From Marinovum algicola (lineage in GTDB: Bacteria; Pseudomonadota; Alphaproteobacteria; Rhodobacterales; Rhodobacteraceae): a DNA stretch of 64,000 nucleotides. Location: the NCBI RefSeq assembly GCF_900109145.1, contig NZ_FNYY01000001.1, forward strand, positions 124,001-188,000, in the 5' to 3' direction. This document shows positions 46,278 to 56,348 of the stretch, in pieces. Positions within the stretch are counted from its first letter, which is position 1, and every line of letters begins with the position of its first letter. A program made the translations under genes and the position numbers. A model generated the notes under the pieces. It made no database searches, was not told where the DNA came from, and was given only the letters and a program-made list of their open reading frames with translations.

Positions 46278-46712
46278 ATGGCAGACGAAATGCAATTCGA
46301 CCTGGTCAGCCCCGAGCGGAGCCTCGCTTCGCAAAAGGTGACCGCGGTCCAGATCCCCGGTGCCGACGGTGACATGACGGCAATGGCCGATCACGCGCCG
46401 ACCATCACCACGCTGCGCCCCGGCGTTCTGCGGATCGAGGGGGCCGAGACGGCGGAATATGTCGTCACCGGCGGCTTCGCCCAGATCAAGGCCGACGGCG
46501 TGACCGTGCTGGCCGAACGCGCGATCCCGCGTGCCGACATGACGCAGGAGCTGCTCGACGAGATGATCGCCGAAGCCGCCTCCGTGCACAAATCGGCCAA
46601 AGAGGCGAAAGAGCCCGACAGCAACGCCGTCGACGACGCGGTCAAGCTGGTGGCGGACATGGTCGCCATGGGCGGCGAGATCGGCCTGTCCTCGCAACAG
46701 CCGAGCCTCTGA
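46278..46712 (+). CDS. atpC: ATP synthase F1 epsilon subunit
   Basis: 144 residues with the N-terminal beta domain ([30 protein letters not shown]) and C-terminal helices. Regulatory subunit inhibiting ATP hydrolysis. Last gene of the operon, followed by a strong terminator. Confidence 0.96.
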   Translation: MADEMQFDLVSPERSLASQKVTAVQIPGADGDMTAMADHAPTITTLRPGVLRIEGAETAEYVVTGGFAQIKADGVTVLAERAIPRADMTQELLDEMIAEAASVHKSAKEAKEPDSNAVDDAVKLVADMVAMGGEIGLSSQQPSL

Positions 46713-46734
46713 GCCGCACCGGCCCGAGAGTTTG

Positions 46735-46767
46735 AAACGGCGCGCCTCCGGGCGCGCCGTTTGGGTT
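46735..46767 (+). terminator. Intrinsic terminator of the atp operon
   Basis: A perfect 12-bp stem (46735-46746 with 46751-46762), TCCG loop, ending TTT-GGG-TTT, 22 bp after the atpC stop. Confidence 0.88.
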
Positions 46768-46785
46768 TCCGGCGCCCCGCGCGCG

Positions 46786-46802
46786 GGACCTGATCCGGGG
46801 CC
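46786..46802. repeat. 17-bp repeat shared with 27495-27511
   Basis: GGACCTGATCCGGGGCC is identical at both sites and lies in intergenic GC-rich DNA each time. It resembles short palindromic elements common in alphaproteobacterial intergenic regions. Confidence 0.6.
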
Positions 46803-46935
46803 CCCGGCGTGCGGCAGGAGGTCCCGGGGCGGGCCCGGGACGGGCGGGGCATGTGGGCAAAGGGCGCCGCACAAAGGCTTTCCTTCCGGGCGTCGCGGCT
46901 ATATTCAGGGCGGCGAAACCGACACGGGGTGCAGC

Positions 46936-48168
46936 ATGTCCAACGATCTTTTCAATTCCTTCATGACCGGCCCCGACGAAAAGGGCCGCTTCGGCAATTA
47001 CGGCGGCCGCTTCGTCTCGGAAACGCTGATGCCGCTGATCCTGTCGCTGGAAGAGGAATACGAAAAGGCCAAGACCGACCAGAGTTTCTGGGACGAGATG
47101 GACCACCTGTGGAAACACTACGTCGGCCGGCCGAGCCCGCTCTATTTCGCCGAGGGTCTGACCGAGCGCCTGGGCGGTGCCAAGGTCTATCTCAAGCGGG
47201 ACGAGCTGAACCACACCGGCGCGCACAAGATCAACAACGTGCTGGGTCAGATCCTGCTGGCGCGGCGCATGGGCAAGACCCGGATCATCGCCGAGACCGG
47301 CGCCGGCCAGCATGGGGTGGCAACGGCGACGGTCTGTGCCAAGTTCGGGCTGAAATGCGTGGTCTACATGGGTGCGCATGACGTCGAGCGGCAGAAGCCC
47401 AACGTCTTCCGCATGCGGCTCCTGGGCGCCGAGGTGGTGCCGGTGACCTCCGGCCGCGGCACGCTGAAGGATGCAATGAACGACGCACTGCGCGACTGGG
47501 TCACCAATGTGCGCGACACCTTCTACTGCATCGGCACCGTCGCCGGGCCGCACCCGTACCCGGCGATGGTGCGTGATTTCCAGGCGATCATCGGCAAGGA
47601 AGCCAAGGAGCAGATCCTCGAGGCCGAGGGCCGTCTGCCCGACACGATCATCGCCGCCATCGGCGGCGGGTCGAACGCCATGGGACTGTTCTATCCCTTC
47701 CTCGACGACAAGGATGTGCGCATCATTGGCGTCGAGGCCGGCGGCAAGGGGGTGACCGAGAAGATGGAGCATTGCGCCTCGCTCACCGGCGGCCGGCCCG
47801 GCGTGCTGCATGGCAACCGCACCTATCTGTTGCAGGATGACGACGGGCAGATCCTCGAGGGCTATTCCATTTCCGCCGGGCTCGACTATCCCGGCATCGG
47901 GCCGGAGCATTCCTGGCTGCATGACACCAAGCGCGCCGAATATGTGGCGATCACCGACAAGGAGGCGCTGGCGGCTTTCCAGCTCTGCTGCGCCGCCGAA
48001 GGCATCATCCCGGCGCTCGAGCCCAGCCATGCGCTGGCGCATGTGATGAAGATCGCGCCGGAGCTGCCCCGGGACCACCTGATCGTCATGAACATGTGCG
48101 GCCGCGGCGACAAGGACATCTTCGCGGTGGCCAAGCATCTGGGTTTCGACATGGAAGAGGCCGACTGA
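46936..48168 (+). CDS. trpB: Tryptophan synthase beta chain
   Basis: Joins indole and serine to give tryptophan. 410 residues. The PLP lysine is in [11 protein letters not shown], and the phosphate-binding glycine loop is [23 protein letters not shown] at the N-terminal side is typical. Start ATG 46936 fits the family. trpA and trpF are not adjacent; a palindromic repeat and metG follow. Confidence 0.97.
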   Translation: MSNDLFNSFMTGPDEKGRFGNYGGRFVSETLMPLILSLEEEYEKAKTDQSFWDEMDHLWKHYVGRPSPLYFAEGLTERLGGAKVYLKRDELNHTGAHKINNVLGQILLARRMGKTRIIAETGAGQHGVATATVCAKFGLKCVVYMGAHDVERQKPNVFRMRLLGAEVVPVTSGRGTLKDAMNDALRDWVTNVRDTFYCIGTVAGPHPYPAMVRDFQAIIGKEAKEQILEAEGRLPDTIIAAIGGGSNAMGLFYPFLDDKDVRIIGVEAGGKGVTEKMEHCASLTGGRPGVLHGNRTYLLQDDDGQILEGYSISAGLDYPGIGPEHSWLHDTKRAEYVAITDKEALAAFQLCCAAEGIIPALEPSHALAHVMKIAPELPRDHLIVMNMCGRGDKDIFAVAKHLGFDMEEAD

Positions 48169-48230
48169 GGCCTGCGGGCCGGCGGCGACCGCCTCGGCCG
48201 GTTTCGCGGCCGGGCTTGACGGAGGGTGTC

Positions 48231-48286
48231 GGGGGCTTCGCCCCCCGGCCTGCGGCCGCCCCCCAGGATATTTCCGGCCAGAAGAC
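48231..48286 (+). repeat. Intergenic palindromic repeat, copy C
   Basis: Complete module order: GGGGGCTTCGCCCCC hairpin, GGCC-TGC-GGCC hairpin, C-tract, AGGATATTT and CGGCCAGAAGA. Positions 48240-48264 are an exact inverted match to 63373-63397 (copy D). Confidence 0.8.
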
Positions 48287-48367
48287 CGCCAGAGCGCGGT
48301 GGTGCTGGCTCTGGCCCCTTGTGCCGGCCTGCGTTAAAGGGAGCGAAACGGTTTTTCGGGGACGCTC

Positions 48368-50086
48368 ATGACACGCCACCTCATCACATCTGCCATTCCC
48401 TATATCAACGGGATCAAGCATCTGGGCAATCTCATCGGCTCCCAGCTGCCGGCCGATCTCTTTGCCCGCTACCAGCGTGCCCGCGGGCAGGAGGTGATGT
48501 TTCTCTGCGCCACCGACGAACACGGCACCCCGGCCGAACTCGCCGCGGCCAAGGCGGGCCAGCCGGTAGCGGACTATTGCGCCGAGATGCATGGCGTGCA
48601 GGCCGAGATCGCCCGCGGTTTCCGCCTCAGCTTCGATCACTTCGGCCGCTCCTCGAGCCCGCAGAACCATCGGCTGACCCAGCATTTCGCCGGCCGGCTG
48701 GCCGAGGCCGGGCTGATCCGCGAGGTCAGCGAGAAACAGGTCTATTCGAATGCCGACGGCCGGTTCCTGCCCGACCGCTACATCGAGGGCACCTGTCCGA
48801 ACTGCGGCTACGACCGTGCCCGGGGCGACCAATGCGAGAATTGCACCAAGCAGCTCGACCCGACCGATCTTGTCGAGCCGCGCAGCGCGATTTCCGGCTC
48901 CACCGATCTCGAGGTGCGCGAGACCAAGCACCTCTACCTGTGCCAATCCGACATGCGCGACCAGCTGAACGACTGGATCGACAGCAAGGCGGATTGGCCG
49001 ATCCTGACCACCTCGATCGCCAGGAAATGGCTGAACGACGGCGACGGTTTGCAGGATCGCGGTATCACCCGCGATCTGGATTGGGGCATTCCGGTGAAAA
49101 AAGGCGATGCCGACTGGCCCGGCATGGAAGGCAAGGTCTTTTACGTCTGGTTCGACGCGCCGATCGAATATATCGCCTGCGCCGGCGAATGGGCCGAGGC
49201 CAACGGCAAATCCGAGGCCGACTGGGAGCGCTGGTGGCGCACCGACAAGGGCGCCGCGGATGTGCGCTATACCCAGTTCATGGGCAAGGATAATGTGCCG
49301 TTCCACACCCTGAGCTTTCCGGCAACGATCCTGGGCTCGGGCGAGGACTGGAAGCTGGTCGATTACATCAAGTCGTTCAACTACCTCAATTACGACGGCG
49401 GCCAGTTCTCGACCTCGCAGGGCCGGGGGGTCTTCATGGATCAGGCGCTGGCAATCCTGCCCTCGGACTACTGGCGCTGGTGGTTGCTGAGCCATGCGCC
49501 GGAAAGCTCCGATGCCGAGTTCACCTGGGAGAACTTTCAGGCCTCGGTCAACAAGGACCTCGCCGATGTGCTGGGCAACTTCGTCAGCCGGGTGACGAAA
49601 TTCTGCCGCTCGAAGTTCGGCGAAGCGGTGCCGGAGGGGGGCGTCTGGGGGCCGCGCGAAGACGCGCTGATCGGCGATCTGACCCGCCGCCTGCGCGCCT
49701 ATGAGGCGCATATGGAGGCCATCGAGGTGCGCAAGGCGGCGCAGGAGCTGCGCGCTATCTGGGTTGCGGGGAACGAATACCTTCAGGATGCGGCGCCCTG
49801 GTCGACCTTCAAGCAGGACCCGGAGGCGGCGGCGGCGCAGATTCGGCTGGCGCTGAATCTGATCCGGTTTTACGCGGTGATTTCGAGCCCGTTCATTCCC
49901 GATGCCTGCGACCAGCTGATGCGGGCGATGCAGAGCGACGACACTGCCTGGCCCGAAGACGTCAAAGCCGCGCTCGAGGGGCTTGCGCCCGGCCACGGCT
50001 TCAGCGTGCCGGATGTGACCTTCCGCAAGATCACCGACGACGAGCGCGCGGCGTGGCAGGAGAAATTCGCCGGCACCCGCGACTGA
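48368..50086 (+). CDS. metG: Methionyl-tRNA synthetase
   Basis: 572 residues, class I. The HIGH-equivalent is HLGN in [16 protein letters not shown]. The zinc knuckle has four cysteines ([17 protein letters not shown]). The KMSKS region reads [13 protein letters not shown], so the first lysine of the motif is absent and the second is replaced. The protein ends without a C-terminal Trbp111-type domain. It lies 199 bp after trpB. Confidence 0.95.
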   Translation: MTRHLITSAIPYINGIKHLGNLIGSQLPADLFARYQRARGQEVMFLCATDEHGTPAELAAAKAGQPVADYCAEMHGVQAEIARGFRLSFDHFGRSSSPQNHRLTQHFAGRLAEAGLIREVSEKQVYSNADGRFLPDRYIEGTCPNCGYDRARGDQCENCTKQLDPTDLVEPRSAISGSTDLEVRETKHLYLCQSDMRDQLNDWIDSKADWPILTTSIARKWLNDGDGLQDRGITRDLDWGIPVKKGDADWPGMEGKVFYVWFDAPIEYIACAGEWAEANGKSEADWERWWRTDKGAADVRYTQFMGKDNVPFHTLSFPATILGSGEDWKLVDYIKSFNYLNYDGGQFSTSQGRGVFMDQALAILPSDYWRWWLLSHAPESSDAEFTWENFQASVNKDLADVLGNFVSRVTKFCRSKFGEAVPEGGVWGPREDALIGDLTRRLRAYEAHMEAIEVRKAAQELRAIWVAGNEYLQDAAPWSTFKQDPEAAAAQIRLALNLIRFYAVISSPFIPDACDQLMRAMQSDDTAWPEDVKAALEGLAPGHGFSVPDVTFRKITDDERAAWQEKFAGTRD

Positions 50087-50153
50087 CGGCAGCTGTCGCG
50101 GGTGCCCGGCAAACGATCGTCAAGATCGGCCGCGCGATCAACGCGGCGCAGGA

Positions 50154-50187
50154 AAAAGGCCCGCCGGTGCGCACCGGCGGGCCTTTT
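50154..50187. terminator. Bidirectional terminator between metG and the FKBP gene
   Basis: A perfect 17-bp palindrome (50154-50170 with 50171-50187), with AAAA at one side and TTTT at the other, so it can end transcripts from both convergent genes. Confidence 0.9.
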
Positions 50188-50208
50188 CCGTCGCATATGC
50201 GGGCGCGC

Positions 50209-50643
50209 TCAGGCGGCCTTGATCTCGACCAACTCGATGGCGAACGTCAGATCCTTGCCGGCCAGCGGGTGATTGGCGTCCAGTGTCACCTGTTCGTCGG
50301 TCACCTCGATCACGGTCACGGGCATTGCCTGGCCGGTGGGCGTCTGCACTTGCAACTGGGTGCCGATGTCGAGCGGGATGTCGGCCGGAATATCGGCGCG
50401 CGGCACCGCCTGGCGGGCGTTGGGATCGGCCTGGCCATAGGCTTCGTCGGCGGGCACGTCGACAACCTTCTTGTCGCCCACTTCCATGCCCGGGATGGCC
50501 TTGTCGAGACCCGGAATGATCTGGCCGGAGCCGACGGTGAATTCCAGCGGATCGCGTCCTTGCGAGCTGTCGAAGGTGGCACCGTCGGCAAGGGTTCCGG
50601 TATAGTGAATGGCAACGGTGTCGCCCGATTTGACCTGGGTCAT
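50209..50643 (-). CDS. FKBP-type peptidyl-prolyl isomerase (SlyD-like)
   Basis: 144 residues: an FKBP domain (VAIHYTGTLADGATFDSS, PGLDKAIPGMEVGDKK) interrupted by an insert-in-flap segment (QAVPRADIPADIPLDIG...VTLDANHPLAGKDLTF), the SlyD architecture. The metal-binding His-rich tail of E. coli SlyD is missing. It should act as a prolyl isomerase/chaperone. Confidence 0.92.
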   Translation of the reverse strand: MTQVKSGDTVAIHYTGTLADGATFDSSQGRDPLEFTVGSGQIIPGLDKAIPGMEVGDKKVVDVPADEAYGQADPNARQAVPRADIPADIPLDIGTQLQVQTPTGQAMPVTVIEVTDEQVTLDANHPLAGKDLTFAIELVEIKAA

Positions 50644-50953
50644 GAAAGCTCCGAGATATGGGGAAATGAGAAGGGGAGGCCGCCGCTCTGACGGGTGCTC
50701 CGGGTTTATGACGCGACACCCTAGCGTTTTGCGCCCGGATTGGCAAACAGACGGCTGGCCCCCGGTTTGAGCGAGCTGCGGCGGCCCAGTCCAAACCTCG
50801 GGCGCATCGTCGAAGTTGACGGTGCAGGGGGATACGATTTTCGTGGTCCGCCGAGCATTTCAGCCTGCCGGCCTGAAACCGGCGCCGCAGGGCTGGCAAT
50901 TGCCGGCCCTATCGGCATGATGGCCGCATTCACGCACGACGGAAGGCGCCACC
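50644..50953. other. Divergent gap between FKBP and HAD genes
   Basis: 310 bp containing no convincing gene. Short frames on both strands cross it, but none has a ribosome site or recognisable protein. It must contain the promoters for the two flanking genes, which I could not define. Confidence 0.5.
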
Positions 50954-51640
50954 ATGACCATCACAACCTGCATCTTCGACGCCTATGGCACCTTGTTCGA
51001 CGTGGCCGCCGCCGCGCGGCTTGCCGCCGAAGAGCCCGGACAGGACGATTGGGCCGCGAAATGGCCGGCGCTGGCCGCCGACTGGCGGGCGAAACAGCTG
51101 CAATACACCTGGCTGCGCGCGATCACCGGCGAGCATTGCGATTTCTGGCAGGTCACCCGCGACGGGCTCGACTGGGCGCTGGAACGGCAGGAGCTTGACG
51201 GCAATCCCGAGCTGCGTGAGCGGCTTCTGGCGCTGTACTGGGAGCTTCAGGCCTATCCCGAGGTGCCCGAGATGCTGGCGGCGCTGAAATCCGCCGGGCT
51301 GAACACCGCGATCCTGTCGAACGGATCGCCCGACATGCTGAACGGCGCGGTGGGCAGCGCCGGGCTGGAGGCGCTGCTCGACGATGTGCTCTCGGTCGAG
51401 AGCGTCGGCATCTTCAAGCCGGCCCGCCAGGTCTATGATCTCGTCGGCCAGCGGTTCGGCTGCACGCCGGAGCAGGTGCTGTTTGTCTCGTCGAACGGCT
51501 GGGACGCGGCCGGGGCCTCGGGCTATGGCTTCCGCACCGTCTGGGTCAACCGTGCGAGCGAGCCGGTGGACCGGCTGCCGGCCCGCCCCGGCGAGGTGCT
51601 GAGCGATCTGACCCGCATCCCCGATCTCGCAGGCGCCTGA
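50954..51640 (+). CDS. Haloacid dehalogenase type II (HAD superfamily)
   Basis: 228 residues. The nucleophile is Asp9 in CIFDAYGTLFD; motif II is ILSNGS; the motif III lysine is in FKPARQVYDL; SSNGWDAAGASGYG is the type II haloacid dehalogenase motif IV. It likely hydrolyses 2-haloacids such as L-2-haloalkanoates, but related enzymes have other roles. 1 bp before the next gene, which is cotranscribed. Confidence 0.9.
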   Translation: MTITTCIFDAYGTLFDVAAAARLAAEEPGQDDWAAKWPALAADWRAKQLQYTWLRAITGEHCDFWQVTRDGLDWALERQELDGNPELRERLLALYWELQAYPEVPEMLAALKSAGLNTAILSNGSPDMLNGAVGSAGLEALLDDVLSVESVGIFKPARQVYDLVGQRFGCTPEQVLFVSSNGWDAAGASGYGFRTVWVNRASEPVDRLPARPGEVLSDLTRIPDLAGA

Positions 51641-51641
51641 A

Positions 51642-52466
51642 ATGGCGACTTTCACCACCTCCGACGGGCTGTCGCTCTATTACGACGACCGGGGCGAGGG
51701 CCTGCCGCTGCTCTGCCTTTCGGGGCTGACCCGCGACAGCCGCGACTTTGAATATGTCATGCCGCATCTGACCGGCTGTCGGGTCATCCGGCTGGATTAT
51801 CGCGGCCGCGGCAAGTCCGATTTTGCCGAAGATGCGCTGAGCTACACGATCCCGCGCGAGGCGCTGGATGTGCTGGAGCTGCTGGCGCATCTCGGGCTGG
51901 CGCGCGTGGCGGTGCTGGGCACCTCGCGCGGCGGTCTGGTGGCAATGGCGCTGGCGATGGGCGCGCCGGATGCGCTCATCGGAGTGGCGCTGAATGACAT
52001 CGGGCCGGCGATCGCGCCCGCGGGGCTCGAGGTGATCATGGGCTATCTCGGCCGGCAGCCGGTGTGGAAAACCTATGACGAAGCCGCCGCCGCCCGGCCC
52101 GGGGTGATGGCCGGCTTTGCCAATGTGCCCGAGCGCCGCTGGCGCGCCGAGGTCGAGAAGTTCTATGACCAGACCGACGATGGCCTCAGGATCACCTATG
52201 ACCCGAAGCTGCGCGACGCGGTGATTGCCGCCGGGGCGCAGCCGGTGCCCGACCTCTGGCCGATGTTCGATGCGCTGGAGAGCAAGCCGCTGGCACTCAT
52301 CCGTGGCGCCAATTCCGATCTGCTGTCACCCGAGACCCTGGCCGAGATGCAGGCCCGCCGGCCCGATGCGCATGTCGCGGTGGTGCCCGACCGCGGCCAT
52401 GTGCCGTTTCTCGATGAGCCCGAGGCGCTGACCGCGCTGGGCGCCTGGCTGAAGGACATGGCATGA
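51642..52466 (+). CDS. Alpha/beta hydrolase
   Basis: 274 residues. The nucleophile elbow is GTSRGG (GxSxG), the acid lies around RGANSDLLSPE, and the His in PDRGHVPFLDEPEA. The N-terminal TSDGLSLYYDDRGEG is typical of the esterase/lactonase group. Substrate unknown. It is between the HAD and PLP dehydratase genes, overlapping the latter by 4 bp. Confidence 0.88.
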   Translation: MATFTTSDGLSLYYDDRGEGLPLLCLSGLTRDSRDFEYVMPHLTGCRVIRLDYRGRGKSDFAEDALSYTIPREALDVLELLAHLGLARVAVLGTSRGGLVAMALAMGAPDALIGVALNDIGPAIAPAGLEVIMGYLGRQPVWKTYDEAAAARPGVMAGFANVPERRWRAEVEKFYDQTDDGLRITYDPKLRDAVIAAGAQPVPDLWPMFDALESKPLALIRGANSDLLSPETLAEMQARRPDAHVAVVPDRGHVPFLDEPEALTALGAWLKDMA

Positions 52467-53437
52467 ATATCGACCGGATCAACGCCGCCCACGCCCGCAT
52501 TTCCGGGGCGATCCGCCGCACGCCGCTGCTCTCGGCGCCGCTGCTGGACGAGATCGCCGGCCGCCGGGTGCTGGTCAAGCCGGAGTGTCTGCAACTCACC
52601 GGAAGCTTCAAGTTTCGCGGCGGCATGTCGGCGGTTTCGGCACTGCCGCAAGAGCTGCGCGCCCGCGGCGTCATTGCCTTCTCTTCGGGCAATCATGCCC
52701 AGGGCGTGGCGCTGGCCGCGCGGCGGTTCGGCGTGCCGGCGGTGATCATCATGCCGTCCGACGCGCCGCAGATGAAGATCGCCAACACCCGGGCCTATGG
52801 CGCCGAGGTGGTGCTCTACGACCGCGGTCGCGAAGACCGCGACGAACTCGGTGCGCGGCTTTCGTCCGAGCGCGGGCTGATCCTGATCCGCCCCTTCGAC
52901 GAACCCGAGGTGATTGCCGGGCAGGGCACCTGCGGGCTGGAGATCGCCGAACAGGCGGCCGAACTGGGCATTGCCGAGGCCGAGGTGCTGGTCTGTTGCG
53001 GCGGCGGCGGGCTGACTTCGGGCATCGCCCTTGCGCTCGAGGCGAAGGCCCCCGGCCTGCGCGCCCGCCCGGTCGAGCCGGAGGGCTATGACGACACCGC
53101 CCGGTCGCTGCGCTCGGGCACGCGCGAGCGCAACCGGTCCGAGGCCGGCGGGCTTTGCGATGCCATCCTGACGCCAAGCCCCGGCCAGCTCACCTTTCCG
53201 ATCATGAATCGGCTCTGCGGCCCCGGCCTGGTGGTGAGCGAGGATGACGCACTGCGGGCCATGGCGCTGACCTTTGCCCATCTCAAGCTGGTGGCCGAAC
53301 CCGGCGGCGCGGTGGCGCTGGCGGCGGCGCTCTTTCATGGCACGGAGCTCGCGGGCGACACGGTGATCTGCACCATCTCGGGCGGCAATGTCGATCCGCA
53401 GGTCTTTGCGCGGGCGCTGGAGCGGGGGCCGGGCTGA
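52463..53437 (+). CDS. PLP-dependent threonine/serine dehydratase
   Basis: 324 residues, fold type II. The PLP lysine is K50 in GSFKFRG; the phosphate loop is CCGGGGLTSG. It has no regulatory ACT domain, so it is a catabolic form, closer to serine racemase/threo-3-hydroxyaspartate dehydratase than to IlvA. Third gene of the HAD-hydrolase-dehydratase unit. Confidence 0.9.
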   Translation: MNIDRINAAHARISGAIRRTPLLSAPLLDEIAGRRVLVKPECLQLTGSFKFRGGMSAVSALPQELRARGVIAFSSGNHAQGVALAARRFGVPAVIIMPSDAPQMKIANTRAYGAEVVLYDRGREDRDELGARLSSERGLILIRPFDEPEVIAGQGTCGLEIAEQAAELGIAEAEVLVCCGGGGLTSGIALALEAKAPGLRARPVEPEGYDDTARSLRSGTRERNRSEAGGLCDAILTPSPGQLTFPIMNRLCGPGLVVSEDDALRAMALTFAHLKLVAEPGGAVALAAALFHGTELAGDTVICTISGGNVDPQVFARALERGPG

Positions 53438-53518
53438 AGCCGGGCCTACGGCCGCAAACGGGGCTTGCGCGCCGCGGCGGCGGGTGCTTCCCTCGGCCTG
53501 GAGCCATGGGAGCGCGCG

Positions 53519-54724
53519 ATGAGAGACTTCACGATTGCCTCGTTCAACGTCAAGAACCTGATCGGGCCGGACCGGGAATACTATCGCTTTCAAAGTTACA
53601 CCCCCGAGGAATTCGCCTGGAAGAAGGACTGGCTGGCCGATCAGCTGCTGACCATGGATGCCGATATCGTGGGCTTCCAGGAGATCTTCGAGGAAGAGGC
53701 GCTGACCGAGGTGATCGAAGAGGCCGATGCCCGCGGCGCGGCGCTGAACGCCGCCGCCATCCCCGATGCCTCGCGGCGCTACCACAAGAAGGCGATCTTT
53801 CGGAAGCTGGCCTATCGCGCCTATGAGGATGCGTCGCTGGCCTTCGCGCCCAATGCCGCCGACGCGGGCATTGCCGGCCAGCGCCGGCCCGGCGTGGCGA
53901 TCCTGTCGCGCACGGGTTTTGCCGAAGAGCCGGAGGTGATCCAGGATCTCGACACCCCGCTCACCATCCCCTTTCACCCGCTGCGCGGGCTCGAGGGCGG
54001 TGAAAGCGGCGCCTTCACCCTGCACCGCTTGTCCCGCCCGATCCTCAAGGCGCGCATTCCGGTCGGCGATCAGGTGATCACCGTCTTCAACTGTCACCTC
54101 AAGTCGAAGCTGGGCGAATATGTCACCCCCGAGGGCGCCGGTTTCGCGCCGGAACAGGACCTCACCCGGTATGACCCGCTGGGCCGGGTGATGGGCAGTC
54201 TGCGCGCTGCCACCCGCCGCATGGCCGAGGCCTGGGTGCTGCGCCGCGAAATCCTCATCGAGCTTGACGCCGGGCACCCGGTAATGGCGCTGGGCGATTT
54301 CAACGACGGCGAACATGCGGTCAGCTCCGAGATCGTCACCGGCGAGGTGCCGTTCCGCAATTATGCCTGGATGTTGCGCCACGATGCCCGCCACCATTCC
54401 GACCGTTACAGCGCCGAGGAAGCCCGACGGATCACCGAGGATGTCGAACGTGTCCGCCTGCATTCGGCGGAAAAGCTGTTTGTCCGCAAGAGTCTGCGCG
54501 ACATGGTCTATACCGCGGCCTTTGGCGGCAATTTCGAGTCGATCGATCAGATTTTCCTGTCGCGGCATTTTCACCCCGATCACCCGGGGCGCATCGGAGA
54601 GATGGACTATTTCAGCGTGCTCAACGATCATCTGACCGACGGCAGCCACCCCGAAGCCCCCTACAACAAGCTCGCGTCCGACCATGGCCAGATCATCGCC
54701 CATATGCGGCTGAACGACGGCTGA
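53519..54724 (+). CDS. Endonuclease/exonuclease/phosphatase family protein
   Basis: 401 residues. EEP fold motifs are visible: IASFNVKNL, VGFQEIFEEEAL (metal Glu), CHLKSK, LGDFNDGEHA (Asp/Asn) and the final SDHGQIIAHM (catalytic Asp-His). Substrate may be DNA, a phosphoester or a phospholipid. Start ATG 53519 is preceded by GGAG and fits the motif. 81 bp after the dehydratase gene. Confidence 0.9.
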   Translation: MRDFTIASFNVKNLIGPDREYYRFQSYTPEEFAWKKDWLADQLLTMDADIVGFQEIFEEEALTEVIEEADARGAALNAAAIPDASRRYHKKAIFRKLAYRAYEDASLAFAPNAADAGIAGQRRPGVAILSRTGFAEEPEVIQDLDTPLTIPFHPLRGLEGGESGAFTLHRLSRPILKARIPVGDQVITVFNCHLKSKLGEYVTPEGAGFAPEQDLTRYDPLGRVMGSLRAATRRMAEAWVLRREILIELDAGHPVMALGDFNDGEHAVSSEIVTGEVPFRNYAWMLRHDARHHSDRYSAEEARRITEDVERVRLHSAEKLFVRKSLRDMVYTAAFGGNFESIDQIFLSRHFHPDHPGRIGEMDYFSVLNDHLTDGSHPEAPYNKLASDHGQIIAHMRLNDG

Positions 54725-54763
54725 GAAGGCGCGGCCATCCCGCCGCCCGCGAAGGAGACCCAA

Positions 54764-55555
54764 ATGCGCCATTTCATCGAGGCCAATGGCATCGGCCTGC
54801 ACATTGCCGACACGGGGCCGAAAGACGCCCCGGCCGTCGTCTTCGGCAATTCTCTGGGCTGCGACATGCGGATCTGGGACGGGGTGCTGCCGCATCTGCC
54901 CCGGGGGCTGCGGCTGATCCGCTATGACAGCCGCGGTCACGGGCTTTCCGACTGTCCCGCGGGCCCCTACGCCATGGGCACCTTGGTGCGCGATGCCGAG
55001 GCGCTGCTCGATGCACTCGAGGTAAGTGATGCGGTCTTTGTCGGGCTGTCGTTGGGTGGCATGGTGGCGCAGGGCCTGGCGGTCAAGCGGCTCGATCTGC
55101 TGCGCGGCATCGTGCTGTCGCATACCGCCGCCAAGATCGGCACGCCGGAGCAATGGCAAGAGCGGATCGATACGGTCAGGGCGAGCGGGCCGGAGGCGCT
55201 GACCGAGGCGCTGATGCCGCGCTGGTTCACCCGCGCTTTCCGCGATGGCCCGGAGGCGCGGATGATCCGCAACATGGTGGCGCGCCAGCCGGCCGAAGGC
55301 TATGCCGGCGCCTGCGCCGCCATTTCCGGCACCGATTTCTACACCCCGACCTCCGGCCTGCGTCTGCCCTGCCTCGGGATCGCCGGCAGCGACGATGGCT
55401 CGACCCCGCCGGACCTGGTGCGCGAGACGGTGGACCTGATCCCCGGCGCCCGCTTCGAGCTGATGCGCCGTGCCGCGCATCTGGCACCGGTGGAACAGCC
55501 CGAGGCCTATGCGGCGCTGCTCTCGGGCTTCCTCAAAGACATCGGCCATGTCTGA
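54764..55555 (+). CDS. Alpha/beta hydrolase, 3-oxoadipate enol-lactonase type
   Basis: 263 residues. The nucleophile elbow is GLSLGGMVAQGLA; the oxyanion-side GNSLGCDMRIWD and the final RAAHLAPVEQPEAY match PcaD. PcaD opens 3-oxoadipate enol-lactone in the beta-ketoadipate pathway; no other pca gene is near, so I hesitate to name it so. Its end overlaps the next hydrolase gene by 8 bp. Confidence 0.85.
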   Translation: MRHFIEANGIGLHIADTGPKDAPAVVFGNSLGCDMRIWDGVLPHLPRGLRLIRYDSRGHGLSDCPAGPYAMGTLVRDAEALLDALEVSDAVFVGLSLGGMVAQGLAVKRLDLLRGIVLSHTAAKIGTPEQWQERIDTVRASGPEALTEALMPRWFTRAFRDGPEARMIRNMVARQPAEGYAGACAAISGTDFYTPTSGLRLPCLGIAGSDDGSTPPDLVRETVDLIPGARFELMRRAAHLAPVEQPEAYAALLSGFLKDIGHV

Positions 55556-56258
55556 CATCCTGCTGATCCATGGCTCCTGTCATGGTGCCTGGTGCTACGA
55601 GGGGCTGATCACCGAGCTGACGGGTCTGGGCCACAACGCGCGTGCCATCGACCTGCCGGGTGCGGGCCAGGACACCACGCCGTACCCCGCGGTCACGCTC
55701 GACAGCTATGCCGAGGCGATCTGCGACGCGCTTGGCCCCCGCACCCTGCTGCTGGGCCATTCCGCTGCCGGTTTCGCGATCACCGCCGCCGCCGAACGGC
55801 GGCCCGAGCGGATTGCGCGGCTGGTCTATCTCTGTGCCTATGTGCCGGCGCCGGGCCGCACCATGCTCGATCTGCGTCGGGCCCAGGCGCGCCAGCCGCT
55901 CAGCGGCGCGCTGGTCAAGCGGGACGACGGGCTGAGTTACACGCTTCGCCCAGAGGTGGCCGCGCGGGTGTTCTATCAGGATTGCAGCGAGGAACAGCGG
56001 CGTTTCGCCCTTGCGCGCCTCGGGCCGCAGCCCATCGCGCCACAGTCCGCCGTGGTGCGCGTGAGCGACGCCTCGCAATCGTTGCCACGCAGCTACATCC
56101 TCTGCCGCGACGATCAGACCATCCCGCCGGAGTTCCAGGCGCAGATGACCGCCGACTGGCCGCGCGAGGATGTGCATGTTTTCGACGCCGGCCATTCGCC
56201 ATTTCTTGCAGCCCCCGCAGCGCTGGCCGCACTGATCGACCGGCTGGCCGAAACATGA
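55548..56258 (+). CDS. Alpha/beta hydrolase (salicylate-esterase-like)
   Basis: 236 residues. The N-terminus LLIHGSCHGAWCYEGLI and elbow GHSAAGFAIT match the plant MES/AB_hydrolase_6 type. His is in DAGHSPFLAAP. Substrate unknown. The ATG lies inside the end of the upstream hydrolase gene, so the two are coupled. Confidence 0.85.
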   Translation: MSDILLIHGSCHGAWCYEGLITELTGLGHNARAIDLPGAGQDTTPYPAVTLDSYAEAICDALGPRTLLLGHSAAGFAITAAAERRPERIARLVYLCAYVPAPGRTMLDLRRAQARQPLSGALVKRDDGLSYTLRPEVAARVFYQDCSEEQRRFALARLGPQPIAPQSAVVRVSDASQSLPRSYILCRDDQTIPPEFQAQMTADWPREDVHVFDAGHSPFLAAPAALAALIDRLAET

Positions 56259-56348
56259 CCTGACGTCACGGCCCGGCACAGGCGTTTTTCCGGCTTTTCA
56301 CATCCCGCCCGGTTTGATTGGGTGAAGCCTTCAACGAGGAGGTGGGAC

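Noticed and set aside
50721-50933. 70-residue minus-strand frame in the gap before the HAD gene
   Set aside because: No ribosome site, composition typical of random GC-rich frames, and no recognisable motif.
52196-55558. 1120-residue open frame on the minus strand
   Set aside because: It is antisense to four clear genes (hydrolase, PLP dehydratase, EEP protein, PcaD-like). High GC codon bias leaves this frame free of stops; its translation is Arg/His/Gly-rich with no domain.
54764-56258. PcaD-like plus second hydrolase considered as part of a beta-ketoadipate operon
   Set aside because: No other pca or aromatic ring-cleavage gene is nearby; fold similarity alone does not support a pathway.
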